A stretch of DNA of 64,000 nucleotides. It comes from DATMER01 sp963741305 (GTDB taxonomy: Bacteria; Acidobacteriota; Thermoanaerobaculia; Multivoradales; UBA5704). The stretch lies in the NCBI GenBank assembly GCA_963741305.1, contig CAVUHL010000003.1:1736001-1800000 (forward strand), given 5' to 3'. The translations under genes were made by a program, and so were the position numbers. Shown one piece after another: positions 35,910-45,142 of this stretch. Under the pieces are notes generated by a model. The model did no database searches. It was not told the origin of the DNA and saw only the letters and a list, made by a program, of their open reading frames with translations. Positions within the stretch are counted from its first letter, which is position 1, and every line of letters begins with the position of its first letter.

Positions 35910-37250
35910 TTACCGGATCTCAGGATCGAGCGGAGGGGCCGAGCGCCCATCCAGCTTGCCGAGCGAGTGTGCGATGAGGTGAAGCAGCTCCACGGTGGCC
36001 TGCTCGCACTCCACGGCATCCCGGAGCAGCAGGATCCCCGCGATCGCCTCGCGCTCGACGCCGACCGCCCGGAAGGTCACCAGCAACTCGCCCACGAGCT
36101 GCTTGATCTCGCCGGTGCGGCCCTGCTGGAGCCAGACCGAGACGAGGTCCAGCGAGACCAGGGCGGCGCGGTATCCGAGCCCGGCCCGGTCGAACCTGTT
36201 CTGCGACTCGGCGAAGGCTTCCTCGGCCTCTTCGAGCTCGCCGAGGCCGGCGGCGATCTTGCCCTCGACCCAGCGGAGCTTGGTCTCCTCCAACTCGTCG
36301 GTAAACCGGGCGTAGAGCGGCCTCATCTGCTGCAGCGACCGCCGGGCCTCTTCGTACTCACCCAGCTCGACGCGGAGCAGGAGGATGTTGTGCAGCGCCT
36401 GGAAGGCCAGCTTCGGCTCCTGGACGCGGTCGATGATGTTGAGGCCGTGCACCAGGTAGCGGATGCCCTCCAGGGGGTCTCCGGTGTAGCCGGTGTACAG
36501 GCCGCGGGCGATGAGCACCCGTCCGGCGGAGTGCCGGTCGCCGAGCTTGATGTAGATCGAGTAGCTGATGTCGAGCAGCCGGAAGGCCTGGTCGAAGCGC
36601 CGCTGCGCGCAGGCGAGCGCCGCGGCCAGGTGGGAGAGGTGCGCGAGCAGGCGGGCGTCGCCGGTGCCGCGGGAGCGGCAGTCGACGGCCCGGGTCATCA
36701 CGCGGTCGGCCTGAGGCAGGTCGCCGATGACGCGGTAAGCGTTGGCCACCTCGGCCCAGGCCCGGGCCTGGAGATCCGCGACGCTCTCGGCGCCATAGAT
36801 TTCCGTATCGAGCTCCTCCGCCGACTGCGCAGCCAGCTCGGCGAGTTGGAGCATGGCTCCGGGATCGTTGAAGCGCAGGGTGAATGACCTGGCCAGAAAG
36901 GCCTCGCAGACATCGGGAGTGGCGAAGTCGGGATCACCGGGGAGCGGCAGCCCCTCGGCCCCGGGAACCACTCGCGCCGGCTCCTTGCGTCCCACGCCGC
37001 CCGTCTTGGCCAGGGCGGCCGCGTAGGCGGCGGAGATGGCCGAGTCGTACGCCGCGTCCATCTCGGCGGAGATCTCGACCTCATCCTCGGGAATCGGGGA
37101 GAACAACGGTCCCGTCATCAGTACCGTGCTCTCCCGGCACTGGGAACACCCACCGACCAGGTGGGCAACTACCGCTCGGGCCGCATGAGACGAAAGGCTG
37201 CCGTTCGAGAAGGCTTCCAGCGTCTCATGGGTCGGGTGACGATCGCTCAT
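35910..37250 (-). CDS. Zinc-finger plus TPR protein (anti-sigma-like regulator)
   Basis: 446 residues. The N-terminus has a zf-HC2-like site, His30-x4-Cys35-x2-Cys38 (VVAHLVGGCSQC), of the kind seen in anti-sigma factors, then a poorly conserved linker (about 45-110) and TPR-like helical repeats to the end (AWAEVANAYRVIGDLPQADR, LAHLSHLAAALACAQRRFDQ, FQALHNILLLRVELGEYEEA, RWVEGKIAAGLGELEEAEEA). No membrane helix is present. Related proteins are numerous in Acidobacteriota and are presumed regulators or scaffolds; the target is unknown. The ATG at 37248-37250 follows a GGAGGGA site. Confidence 0.8.
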   Translation of the reverse strand: MSDRHPTHETLEAFSNGSLSSHAARAVVAHLVGGCSQCRESTVLMTGPLFSPIPEDEVEISAEMDAAYDSAISAAYAAALAKTGGVGRKEPARVVPGAEGLPLPGDPDFATPDVCEAFLARSFTLRFNDPGAMLQLAELAAQSAEELDTEIYGAESVADLQARAWAEVANAYRVIGDLPQADRVMTRAVDCRSRGTGDARLLAHLSHLAAALACAQRRFDQAFRLLDISYSIYIKLGDRHSAGRVLIARGLYTGYTGDPLEGIRYLVHGLNIIDRVQEPKLAFQALHNILLLRVELGEYEEARRSLQQMRPLYARFTDELEETKLRWVEGKIAAGLGELEEAEEAFAESQNRFDRAGLGYRAALVSLDLVSVWLQQGRTGEIKQLVGELLVTFRAVGVEREAIAGILLLRDAVECEQATVELLHLIAHSLGKLDGRSAPPLDPEIR

Positions 37251-37329
37251 CGATCCCTCCGATGTCTGCGCAAATTGCTTACGCTTGCGATTCTTTCACA
37301 GACCTATACGGAAATCCAGCCCCCGGGTT

Positions 37330-37617
37330 TCAGCGCAGGTCCCTGGGGGCTTCACAGAGCGAGCAGGACGCGGCTTGCGGCTGACCGAGGGGGTCATATC
37401 CCGCACCTTCATTCTCATAGACCGGAGTGAACCCGCCGGAGTTCCCGGCCGTCTCGGCGCCCCATCCAAACACATCGGACAGCCAGCTCCAAACCGTTTG
37501 CCATCCGTCGAGGTTCCGTCCGCCGAAGTCCGCGGCGGCCGCCGGTGCAGCACCGGCCAGTGCGAGCGCCAGCACCAGAGCCAGCATCCCACTGAGACGA
37601 ATCATGTTGCGAAGCAT
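37330..37617 (-). CDS. Small exported protein downstream of a regulatory gap
   Basis: 95 residues from ATG 37615-37617, with GGAGGA upstream; the open frame before it is not protein-like. Signal peptide MLRNMIRLSGMLALVLALAL ending in AAPAAAA, then a short mature part with WQTVWSWLSDVFGWGAETAG and a C-terminal CxxC (AASCSLCEAPRDLR). Such short peptides commonly sit next to the zinc-finger/TPR genes in this type of genome; here the TPR gene lies 80 bp downstream in the same direction. No known family. Confidence 0.65.
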   Translation of the reverse strand: MLRNMIRLSGMLALVLALALAGAAPAAAADFGGRNLDGWQTVWSWLSDVFGWGAETAGNSGGFTPVYENEGAGYDPLGQPQAASCSLCEAPRDLR

Positions 37618-37789
37618 GCAGTCCTCCGTGATCCAGGGGAGAAGTCCGGAGCCCTCATGGCGCCGGCGCCCACAGTACAAAAAGTGCTCTACCAAATACA
37701 AGGTGCCGGAAGTCGGCAAAAGCGGGATCTTTTGTGTAGCGAAAGTGTCAGCCCAGCCCGGAGTAGGGTACGCCTGAGTGCTTCGGCCG

Positions 37790-38329
37790 TCAACGGGAAA
37801 GCGTGGAGAGCGAGCAGCCACGGAACCTGCCCTCGACGGAGCCTTTGCCTGCCGCACCTTCATAAGTGCCGTCGAATGAGCCGTTTAGTAAAAGCGGCCC
37901 GTCCGTGGATCCGCGGTCCTGAAGCTCCAGGGAGACCTGGCCGGTCGAGCTGGCGAGCGCGCCGGTGCGGTCCCGCCCTGTTACGAACAGCTGGCCCCGG
38001 TAGGGACCACCTCCGCTGATCTCGTCGATCCGCACGGCCACGGCGGGCAGGTCGGGATCTCCCGTGCGCAGGTTCACCTGCAGCCCGGTTCCCTCGTGGA
38101 CGGCGCAACGCACCGGCAAGGTCCCCTCGAAGGATTGCCGGCCCGTGGCTACCAGCAGGGCGCCGCTCGCGCCCAGGCGCTCGGTGCTTTGCGAGGTGAT
38201 CTTTGCGGGACGCGGCCCGGCGTCGGTCAGCCGGGGCTGGGTCTCGGTGCCGCAGGAAAGGAACAGGAGGCACAGGAAGACGGCGGCCCGCTGCTTGGCG
38301 GGTCTGGCGCTCTTGGTCGTCTTGCCCAT
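37790..38329 (-). CDS. Putative lipoprotein, unknown
   Basis: 179 residues from the ATG at 38327-38329 (MGKTTKSARPAKQRAAVFLC). The signal sequence ends in a lipobox (LLFLSC), and the mature part is a beta-rich domain: GALLVATGRQSFEGTLPVRC, VNLRTGDPDLPAVAVRIDEI, PYRGQLFVTGRDRTG, and a final SFDGTYEGAAGKGSVEGRFR with a closing Cys. Two mature cysteines could form a disulfide. Small all-beta lipoproteins of this shape are common; I do not recognise the family. Within the following 120 bp is only a small palindromic stretch. Confidence 0.7.
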   Translation of the reverse strand: MGKTTKSARPAKQRAAVFLCLLFLSCGTETQPRLTDAGPRPAKITSQSTERLGASGALLVATGRQSFEGTLPVRCAVHEGTGLQVNLRTGDPDLPAVAVRIDEISGGGPYRGQLFVTGRDRTGALASSTGQVSLELQDRGSTDGPLLLNGSFDGTYEGAAGKGSVEGRFRGCSLSTLSR

Positions 38330-38451
38330 GAGGTTTGGAAGTGAAGGGTGCAACGTGTAGTAGCTGGTCGTTTCACGCGCTCGCCCACCCGCCATACCGG
38401 CTCACGCGTTGCACCCTCAGCCGGTTTTTGTTTGCAGAATAGATGCCAATT

Positions 38452-40182
38452 CTACCTGCGGGCGAGCACGCCCCACAGGAACGTCAGGGCGGAGAGCGCC
38501 AGCAGCCAACGGCCCGCGGGCTCTTCGGGTCGGTCGATCCGCAGCATGACGCCCGAGATCAGGAGCGCGGCCGAGACGATCATCCAGGAGGCACGCCGGA
38601 TGGAGCGGTCCAGGCGCTGGATCGTCTTGCGCGCCTCGGGTGCCAGCGTCGACTGCACCGTGAGGGTGCCGCGCTCGATGCGCGAGATCAGGGAGCCGAA
38701 CCGGCTCGGTAGACCCAGCAGCGCGTGCAGCTGGATCGTGCCGGCGCTCAGCAGCTCCCGCCAGCCGAGGCGCAGCTCCTCGCGGGCGAGGCGCTCGGCA
38801 AAGGGCACGGTCTCGGCCCAGGGATCGAACTCCGGGTCGAGCTGCGTGGTCATCCCGGCCAGCAGGCCGACTGCGCGCGACGCGAAGAGCAAATCCACCT
38901 GCACCTGGAAGGGGATTTCGTAGAGGAGGTCCCGGTACTCCCGGAAAAAGTAGCCCGCCTCGGAGAAGGCCACGTCGCGCAGGCTGCCGATGCTCACCCC
39001 CCAGAAGCGCCGGAACAGCTCCTCGTGGATCTCCTCGAGCCGCACGAGGTCGGCCCCGGGCAGGAGCACCCCGGCGCTGACGTAGGACTGCACCAGCCGC
39101 GCCGCATCCCGGGTCCCCAGGCCGATGGCGTACTCCCGGAGCGCCCCCTGCAGGTGGTCGGGGATCGCCGCCACCATCCCGAAGTCCACGAACACGATCT
39201 GGAACGGTCGGGTGTCTCCCGGGGGGCCCTCCGGCACGGGATCGCCAGGGCCGATCGGCGCTTCTCCGGGGAATGGGAGCGGCTTGACGAACAGGTTCCC
39301 GGGGTGCGGATCGGCGTGCACGAAGTGGTGCACGAAGATCTGCTGCATGTAAATCCTATAAAGGACCCTCGCTACCTCGGGACGGGAGATGCCGGCGCGC
39401 TCGATTGCCGCCAAGTCGGCGATCTTCAGGTAGCCGACGTTCTCCAAGGTCAGGGTGCGGCGGGCGCTCGCGCTCCAGACCACGCGCGGGATCGCCACCC
39501 GCGGATCGTCCGCGAAATCCTGCGCGAAGCGCTCGGCATTGCGCCCCTCGTTGGCCAGGTCGAGCTCGCGGCGGGTCGTGACCGCGATCTCCTCGGCGAG
39601 GCGGTCGAGGTCCACCCGGCGGCGCAGCTTGCGCGAGACCTTGAACAGCCGGAACGCGAGCCTGGCCGCCGCGAGGTCCGTTTCGACCAGGACGTCGATC
39701 CCCGGCCGCAGTACCTTGACCACCACGGGCTCGCCAGTAAGCAGCCGGGCGGGGTGGACCTGGGCGAGGGAGGCCGCGCCCACGGGTTCGGGGGAGACCC
39801 AGGAGAAGACCTCCAGGAGCGGGCGCCCGAAGTCGTCCTCGATCTGGCGGACGATGTCCTCGAACCGCTCCGGAGGGACCTCGTCCTGGAGGCCCGCGAG
39901 CTCCTGCGTCACCTCGGAGGGGAGGAGGTCGACCCGCACGGAGAGGAACTGGCCGAGCTTGATGAGGACGCCGCCCATCTCACCCGCGAGATGGCGGTAG
40001 CGGCGGGCGATGCGCGCCCAGCGCCCCACCGCGGGAGGGCGGAACCGGCGCAACCCCGGCACGTTCAGGAACATGTCCCACCAGAGGACGTGAATGAAGG
40101 TCCGGGTCACGAACCTCCGCACCTTGCGATAGCGCCGGAAGTCGATGCGTGTGGATGGGGGGGAGTCCATCTGCGCCACCAT
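38452..40182 (-). CDS. UbiB/ABC1 (AarF)-family atypical kinase
   Basis: 576 residues. The UbiB signature is clear: the KxGQ motif in GVLIKLGQFLSVRVDLLPSE, the Ala/Lys ATP site GAASLAQVHPA and VVVKVLRPG, catalytic FVHADPHPGNLFV and the metal-binding DFGMVAAI. Two closing hydrophobic segments (WMIVSAALLISGVMLRI, WLLALSALTFLWGVLA) anchor it in the membrane. The family supports quinone and isoprenoid-lipid metabolism as an ATPase/kinase-like helper; whether this one serves ubiquinone, menaquinone or another lipid is open. The start at 40182 is weakly supported; MDSPPSTRIDF (40170) is an alternative. It diverges from the GNAT gene with 20 bp between the starts. Confidence 0.88.
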   Translation of the reverse strand: MVAQMDSPPSTRIDFRRYRKVRRFVTRTFIHVLWWDMFLNVPGLRRFRPPAVGRWARIARRYRHLAGEMGGVLIKLGQFLSVRVDLLPSEVTQELAGLQDEVPPERFEDIVRQIEDDFGRPLLEVFSWVSPEPVGAASLAQVHPARLLTGEPVVVKVLRPGIDVLVETDLAAARLAFRLFKVSRKLRRRVDLDRLAEEIAVTTRRELDLANEGRNAERFAQDFADDPRVAIPRVVWSASARRTLTLENVGYLKIADLAAIERAGISRPEVARVLYRIYMQQIFVHHFVHADPHPGNLFVKPLPFPGEAPIGPGDPVPEGPPGDTRPFQIVFVDFGMVAAIPDHLQGALREYAIGLGTRDAARLVQSYVSAGVLLPGADLVRLEEIHEELFRRFWGVSIGSLRDVAFSEAGYFFREYRDLLYEIPFQVQVDLLFASRAVGLLAGMTTQLDPEFDPWAETVPFAERLAREELRLGWRELLSAGTIQLHALLGLPSRFGSLISRIERGTLTVQSTLAPEARKTIQRLDRSIRRASWMIVSAALLISGVMLRIDRPEEPAGRWLLALSALTFLWGVLARR

Positions 40183-40202
40183 ATGACAAGATCCCGCGTG
40201 CC

Positions 40203-41009
40203 ATGCCCGGCCACGACGGAATGACCTTTCGCCCGCTCGCCAGCGAGGAGGATTACCTCGCCTGTATCGAGCTGCAGAAGAAGACCTGGGGACGCGACTT
40301 CTCGGACGCGGTCCCCATAAGCATCCTCAAGATCACCCAGAAGGCAGGCGGCATCGCGGCCGGTGCGTTCGCGCCCGACGGCCGCATCCTCGGCTTCGTC
40401 TACGGGCTGGCCGGCGTGCGCGGCGGACAGGTCTTCCACTGGTCCCACATGCTGGCAGTGGACCCCGAGGCGCGCGACCTCGGCCTCGGCACGCGCCTCA
40501 AGCTCTATCAGCGCGAGCTGCTTTTAGCCCTGGGAGTCGAGCGGGTGGAATGGACCTACGACCCCCTGGAGGCGCGCAACGCCCATCTCAACTTGAACCA
40601 CCTCGGCGCCGTCCCTGCCGAGTACGTCCGCGACATGTACGAAGGGGAGTTCGGGAGCGAGCTCGCCAAGGGGATCGGGACTGACCGCTTCATCGTGGCC
40701 TGGCAGATCGCGAGCGACCGGGTGGTGCGCCGTCTGTCCGAGGGGCCGCCCGACCCGGAGGAGGTCCGCCGCCGGTTCCGGGCCGCACCTGTCGTTACTC
40801 CCGGAGAGGAGGGGCCGTTGCCCGACGCGCCTTTGGTCGGCGTCGAGATCCCCTCCAACATCCAGGCTTTGAAGGCGGAGGATCTGGAGCTTGCCCGCTC
40901 CTACCGTGCCTCGATCCGGCGGGCGTTCGAGCACTACCTGGCCGGAGGCTGGCGGATCGAGGATTTCTACCGCGAAGGCGAGCGCTGCTACTACGGAGTA
41001 TCCAGATAG
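40203..41009 (+). CDS. GNAT-family N-acetyltransferase-like protein
   Basis: 268 residues from the ATG at 40203. The GNAT fold is visible: MTFRPLASEEDYLACIELQK, AFAPDGRILGFVYGLAGVRG, the acetyl-CoA-binding region SHMLAVDPEARDLGLGTRLK and YDPLEARNAHLNLNHLGAV. It is immediately followed by an enolase-superfamily gene (next base after the stop). GNAT/N-acylamino-acid-racemase-type pairs are recurrent, suggesting acylation and epimerisation of an amino-acid derivative. The substrate is not known. Confidence 0.8.
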   Translation: MPGHDGMTFRPLASEEDYLACIELQKKTWGRDFSDAVPISILKITQKAGGIAAGAFAPDGRILGFVYGLAGVRGGQVFHWSHMLAVDPEARDLGLGTRLKLYQRELLLALGVERVEWTYDPLEARNAHLNLNHLGAVPAEYVRDMYEGEFGSELAKGIGTDRFIVAWQIASDRVVRRLSEGPPDPEEVRRRFRAAPVVTPGEEGPLPDAPLVGVEIPSNIQALKAEDLELARSYRASIRRAFEHYLAGGWRIEDFYREGERCYYGVSR

Positions 41010-42140
41010 ATGAGAATCGAAAGCATGACGCTGCGCGAGATCCAACTCGCGCTCAAGGAACCCTTCCAGATCTCCTCCGGCACGGTGACCCACCGCCGGA
41101 TCTTCCTTCTCCAGGTCCGCTCCGCCGACGGCATCGAAGCCTGGAGCGAGTGCGTGGCCGGTGAGCAGCCGAACTACGGGCCCGAGACGATCGATCTCGC
41201 CTGGATGGCGATCCGCGAGTACGTGGCGCCCCGGGTGCTCGGCCGCGACTTCGCCAGCCCCGAGGAGATCCAGCCCGCGCTCGACGAGAACTTCCGCGGC
41301 AGCAACATGGCCAAGGCGGCGATCGAGATGGCGGCCTGGGACCTGGCGGCCCGCGCGGAGGAGATATCCCTCGCACGCAAGCTGGGAGGCACGCGAGACC
41401 GCATCCAGGTCGGGATCTCCCTGGGTATTCAAAAGAGCCCCGAGGCTCTGGTGGAGAAGGCCCGCACGGCGCTGGAGCGCGGCTACAAGAAGGTCAAGAT
41501 CAAGATCAAGCCGGGGCAGGACGTGGAATACGTCCGCGCCGTACGCGAGGCCCTCGGCCCCGATGCGCCGCTCATGGCCGACGCCAACAACGCCTACACC
41601 CTGGACGACCTGCCCAGCCTGAAGGAGCTCGACGGCCTCGGCCTGATGATGATCGAGCAGCCGCTCGCCTGGGACGACATCCTGCGCCACGCGGACCTGC
41701 AGCGCCAGCTGAAGACCCCGATCTGCCTGGACGAGTCGATCACCAGCGTGGACCGCGCGCAGGACATGATCGACCTGGGGAGCGGCCGGATCGTCAACAT
41801 CAAGCCCGGCCGGGTGGGGGGCTTCCGCGCCTCGAAGGCGATCCACGACCTCTGCGCCGCGCACGGCATCCCGGTCTGGTGCGGCGGCATGCTGGAGAGC
41901 GGGGTGGGGAGGGCGCACAACGTGGCCCTCGCCTCGCTGCCGAACTTCACACTGCCCGGAGACCTTTCTCCCAGTGAGCGCTACTGGGAAAAGGACATCG
42001 TGATCCCTGAGTGGACCATGGACCGCGAGGGCTGGATGGACGTCCCGGTCGACAAGCCCGGCATTGCCGGCATTGGCGTCGAGGTGGACTTGAACCGGGT
42101 GGATGACATGACTCTCCGCCGGGAGGAGCTGGGGAGGTAG
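41010..42140 (+). CDS. Enolase-superfamily protein, o-succinylbenzoate synthase / N-acylamino acid racemase type
   Basis: 376 residues starting directly after the GNAT stop. The MLE/OSBS signature is complete: KxK catalytic lysine in KVKIKIKPGQD, metal ligands Asp (LMADANNAY), Glu (MMIEQPLAWDD) and Asp (ICLDESIT), and the second lysine in NIKPGRVGG. The capping domain begins MRIESMTLREIQLALKEPFQ. Family members make o-succinylbenzoate for menaquinone or racemise N-acylamino acids. The GNAT partner favours the racemase reading, but no menaquinone genes are present here to decide. The TAG stop is provided by the palindromic element that follows. Confidence 0.85.
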   Translation: MRIESMTLREIQLALKEPFQISSGTVTHRRIFLLQVRSADGIEAWSECVAGEQPNYGPETIDLAWMAIREYVAPRVLGRDFASPEEIQPALDENFRGSNMAKAAIEMAAWDLAARAEEISLARKLGGTRDRIQVGISLGIQKSPEALVEKARTALERGYKKVKIKIKPGQDVEYVRAVREALGPDAPLMADANNAYTLDDLPSLKELDGLGLMMIEQPLAWDDILRHADLQRQLKTPICLDESITSVDRAQDMIDLGSGRIVNIKPGRVGGFRASKAIHDLCAAHGIPVWCGGMLESGVGRAHNVALASLPNFTLPGDLSPSERYWEKDIVIPEWTMDREGWMDVPVDKPGIAGIGVEVDLNRVDDMTLRREELGR

Positions 42141-42193
42141 GGGCACCCCTCGTGGGTGCCCTTCCGGAGGGCGGCCACAAGGGCCGCCCCTAC
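42137..42193. repeat. GTAGGGGC...GCCCCTAC palindromic element, copy 1
   Basis: A 57-bp element beginning GTAGGGGCACCCCTCGTGGG and ending GGCCGCCCCTAC. The inner half-arms each form a hairpin. It is inverted relative to the copy at 55494-55550. Its first TAG is the stop codon of the enolase-superfamily gene. Confidence 0.85.
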
Positions 42194-42216
42194 TCGGACT
42201 GTCACGAGGTATATCA

Positions 42217-42591
42217 GTGCTCTACCGCGCCTTGGCCGACGCCGTCGTCGTCTTCCACTTCTGCTTCGTCCTTTTCGTGGTTCTGGGCGGTCTCTTCGCC
42301 CTGCGCTGGCCGCGGGCGGCCTGGTATCACCTGCCCGCGGCCCTCTGGGGAGCCGGCATCGAATTCGTGGGCGGCATCTGCCCTCTGACCCCCCTGGAGA
42401 TCCGCCTGCGCCGCCTGGGAGGAGAGGCGGGTTACGACGGCGGCTTCGTGGAGCACTACGTCCTCCCCGTCCTCTACCCTGAGGCTTTAACCCGCGACAT
42501 CCAGTACATCCTGGGTGGGATCGTGATCGGGCTGAACGTGCTGATCTACGCGGTCGTCATCCGGCGCTGGCGGGCTCGGCGCGTCCAGTAG
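42217..42591 (+). CDS. DUF2784-type small membrane protein
   Basis: 124 residues from a GTG start. Three hydrophobic helices (ADAVVVFHFCFVLFVVLGGL, WYHLPAALWGAGIEFVGGIC, ILGGIVIGLNVLIYAVVI) with the family features FHFCFVLFVVLGG and the loop CPLTPLEIRLRRLGGEAGYD GGFVEHY pattern. Function unknown. Its last 46 bases overlap the 3' end of the converging CHAT gene. Confidence 0.85.
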   Translation: MLYRALADAVVVFHFCFVLFVVLGGLFALRWPRAAWYHLPAALWGAGIEFVGGICPLTPLEIRLRRLGGEAGYDGGFVEHYVLPVLYPEALTRDIQYILGGIVIGLNVLIYAVVIRRWRARRVQ

Positions 42592-45071
42592 GCCAGCAGC
42601 GCAGCGGCGAGCAGCCCCAGGGCCAAGGCCCACAGGATCAGGCTCGGGCGCCTCCCGCCCGGCACAGGAATTCGGTCGCCATCCCCCAGGACGACCACTC
42701 CGGCCCAGGCTTCGGCCGGGGCGCCTTCGTTCCTGCGGTCGAGCTGAGCGGCCTGGAGGGCGGCGGCCACGCTCTTTCCCTTTCCGACGTGGTGATAGAA
42801 GCGGTCGAAGAGGGCGGCGCCGTCGTCATCCCGCAGCTTCCAGAGGCTCGCGACGACCGTGTGGGCTCCGGCCTGGAAGAAGGCCCGGGCGAGCCCCATC
42901 ACCCCTTCGCCGCGCAGAAGTCCCCCTGAGGCGCTCTCGCAGGTGGAGAGCACCACGATATGGCCGTCCAGGTCGAGGTCCGCGATCTCCCGGACCTGGA
43001 GTACGCCGTCTTCCTTGCTGTCGCCAGGGCTCAGATAGATAGCCGACCGGTCCGGGTTGACCTCGTCCGTGACCGCGTGCGCGGCGAAGTGGAAGATCCC
43101 GAACGGACCGGCCGCGTTCCTCTTGATATAGGTCTCCGAGGCGTCCTCTCCTACGAGCAGCTCGCCTCCGCCGAGATGTCTCTTTACTGCCTTTCCCTCG
43201 GTGCGTGCGTGCGGAAGCGGCCCGAAGCTGGCCAGGGTGGCGGGGTCCGCCAACACCAGTGCCTGTGTGGCGGCTGAGGCCGGCCGCGCCTCGCGCCAGT
43301 GCAGCCACAGGGTGGCCGAGGGGGCCAGGGTGATCTCGTAACGGGTGGCCAGGGCGGCGAACGGGAGACGGTGGAGGAAGTCGTCCGGCACGATGATCAG
43401 CCGCCGGACTTCTACCGGCAGCTTGGCGAGGGTGGGTGCCAGGAGCGCCTCGTAGAGCTTCGCGGCGGCCTGGGCTTCCGAGCCGTCCCGGGCGGTAAAC
43501 ATGCCGGCGAAGGTGTTCGTGGCCTGGCGTACCCAGATCCGGTCGGGGAGTGGGTAGACCCGGGTGGCCTCTTGGGTGGTGACGAGAAGCCAGGAACCTC
43601 CGCCGAAGTCGCCGGCGAGGTCCGTCCAGGGGGCGACTTGGAAAGAGAGGAGGGCTTCGTCGCGTGCGACCGCTCCACGCACCTGTTCTAGAGAGGCGAA
43701 ACCGGCCTGACGCTGCGGACCCGAGCGGGAGAGACCGAGGGCATCGATCAGCGTCCGCGAGCGCATGCGCTCGATGATTTCGAAAGCGCGCTCAGCCTGT
43801 CCACTTTGCAGGAGCTGGCCCGAGAGCCAGTAGTAGTGTTCGGCCCAGGTGGAGAACAGTCCGGGCTGGCCGGCTCCCCCTTCCTGCTGGTTGCGGAGCG
43901 CTTCGATTGCATCCAGGGCCGCCCGGGCATCCTGCAGCGCCCTTTCGCGGCTGTTCAGATTCCAGCTCACCCGCATGCGGTTGCTCCACGCGGCGGTCTG
44001 CACCTGGACGGTACCCTTCTTTGCAAGCTCCAAGGCTTCGCGGCTGGCGTCCTCCGCCCTTCGCGGATTGGAGCTCGCAAGGCGCCGGGCCAGGGCACTG
44101 CGGCACGAGCTCCGCTCTCCAGGGGTGGCTGCAACCTCGAAACATCGCTCCAGATGCTCTCTCGCCGGACCGTCCTCTTCCAGGACGCCGAGCATCCACA
44201 GGGCTTGCGTCTCCATGGACGGTCTCCCAGAGGCGCGTGCCGCCTCCAGCGCGCTGCGTGCCAACTCGAGCACCTCCTTGCGGCTAGCCGGGCTCGGAAC
44301 CTCCGCGGACTCATAGAAGCGCAAGCTCGCCATGCCGAACCGTGCCTGAGCTACCCAGGGAAGGTCGCCGGCCAGGGTGGCACTCTCGGCCAACTGCCGG
44401 TAGGCATGGAGCGCCTCGTTGAATCGGCCGGTCTCCTGGGCGGCTTTGGAAAGCGGCACGAGGCATTCGCGGAGCAGAGGGTAGGAATTCAGGGCCTCGA
44501 TTTCGGCTCGAATACCGCTCAGCGTCACATAGGCCTGCTCGATCTCTCCCTTGGCATTCCAGTGCAGCGAACGGAGGATCTCCGACCGGAGCCGAAGAAG
44601 CGGCAGCTGTGAAGCCCGGGCTGCCCGGGCAGCCCGCTCCATCTCGCCTTCTTCCTCCTCCAGGCGTCCCGAGTTGCGCAGGATGCGGCAGAGGCCCCAC
44701 CTTGCGTTGAACTCCGCTTCCGGCATGCCCTGTTCGACGGCCAGACGGGCACCCAGGGCGTACAGCGCCTCCGCCTGTTCCAATTCCTCGGGACCGCCGG
44801 CCTGTCTGACCTTGCCGAGATAGACCGGGAACCAGGGATTCTCAGGATGTCTTTCGATCAACTGCAGCAGCCGGTTGATGGCCATCTCCTGAGACGGGCC
44901 GCTGCCTGTCGCCAAGTCATGAAAGCATCGGGCGGGCTCCTCCTGGCCGGGTGCCAGAGCGAGCTTCTCCTCGCATGCCGTGAGGTCCGGGGAGGATGTG
45001 GCTCCGGCCAGGACGGGGACCGCGAGGATCAACGCCGTGAGCGAAGCGAGTGCCGGCGGGCATCTGCTCAT
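42546..45071 (-). CDS. CHAT-domain caspase-like protease with TPR region and membrane anchor
   Basis: 841 residues. A signal peptide (LASLTALILAVPVLAGATSS) and a C-terminal membrane helix (LILWALALGLLAAALLAYWT) place the bulk outside the cytoplasm. Residues about 60-470 form TPR-like helices (EALYALGARLAVEQGMPEAE, AWSNRMRVSWNLNSRERALQ). The CHAT domain (about 530-800) carries the caspase dyad His665 (FHFAAHAV) and Cys711 (LSTCESASG) with DFLHRLPFAALA before them. The family cleaves peptides or acts in signalling/defence; unlike many CHAT defence proteins this is exported. The short gene at 45143 lies upstream on the same strand, separated by a GC hairpin. Confidence 0.88.
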   Translation of the reverse strand: MSRCPPALASLTALILAVPVLAGATSSPDLTACEEKLALAPGQEEPARCFHDLATGSGPSQEMAINRLLQLIERHPENPWFPVYLGKVRQAGGPEELEQAEALYALGARLAVEQGMPEAEFNARWGLCRILRNSGRLEEEEGEMERAARAARASQLPLLRLRSEILRSLHWNAKGEIEQAYVTLSGIRAEIEALNSYPLLRECLVPLSKAAQETGRFNEALHAYRQLAESATLAGDLPWVAQARFGMASLRFYESAEVPSPASRKEVLELARSALEAARASGRPSMETQALWMLGVLEEDGPAREHLERCFEVAATPGERSSCRSALARRLASSNPRRAEDASREALELAKKGTVQVQTAAWSNRMRVSWNLNSRERALQDARAALDAIEALRNQQEGGAGQPGLFSTWAEHYYWLSGQLLQSGQAERAFEIIERMRSRTLIDALGLSRSGPQRQAGFASLEQVRGAVARDEALLSFQVAPWTDLAGDFGGGSWLLVTTQEATRVYPLPDRIWVRQATNTFAGMFTARDGSEAQAAAKLYEALLAPTLAKLPVEVRRLIIVPDDFLHRLPFAALATRYEITLAPSATLWLHWREARPASAATQALVLADPATLASFGPLPHARTEGKAVKRHLGGGELLVGEDASETYIKRNAAGPFGIFHFAAHAVTDEVNPDRSAIYLSPGDSKEDGVLQVREIADLDLDGHIVVLSTCESASGGLLRGEGVMGLARAFFQAGAHTVVASLWKLRDDDGAALFDRFYHHVGKGKSVAAALQAAQLDRRNEGAPAEAWAGVVVLGDGDRIPVPGGRRPSLILWALALGLLAAALLAYWTRRARQRRMTTA

Positions 45072-45105
45072 GAGGAGATGAGCAAATCATACACTTGAAT
45101 GCCAG

Positions 45106-45130
45106 CGGGCGGGGCCGGCCGCCCCGCCCG
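45106..45130. terminator. GC hairpin between the small gene and the CHAT gene
   Basis: CGGGCGGGGC (45106-45115) pairs with GCCCCGCCCG (45121-45130) around a 5-nt loop. It lies after the small gene stop and before the CHAT gene, both on the minus strand. It could end the small transcript or attenuate read-through. A T-tract is absent. Confidence 0.55.
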
Positions 45131-45142
45131 CCCGATTAGAGC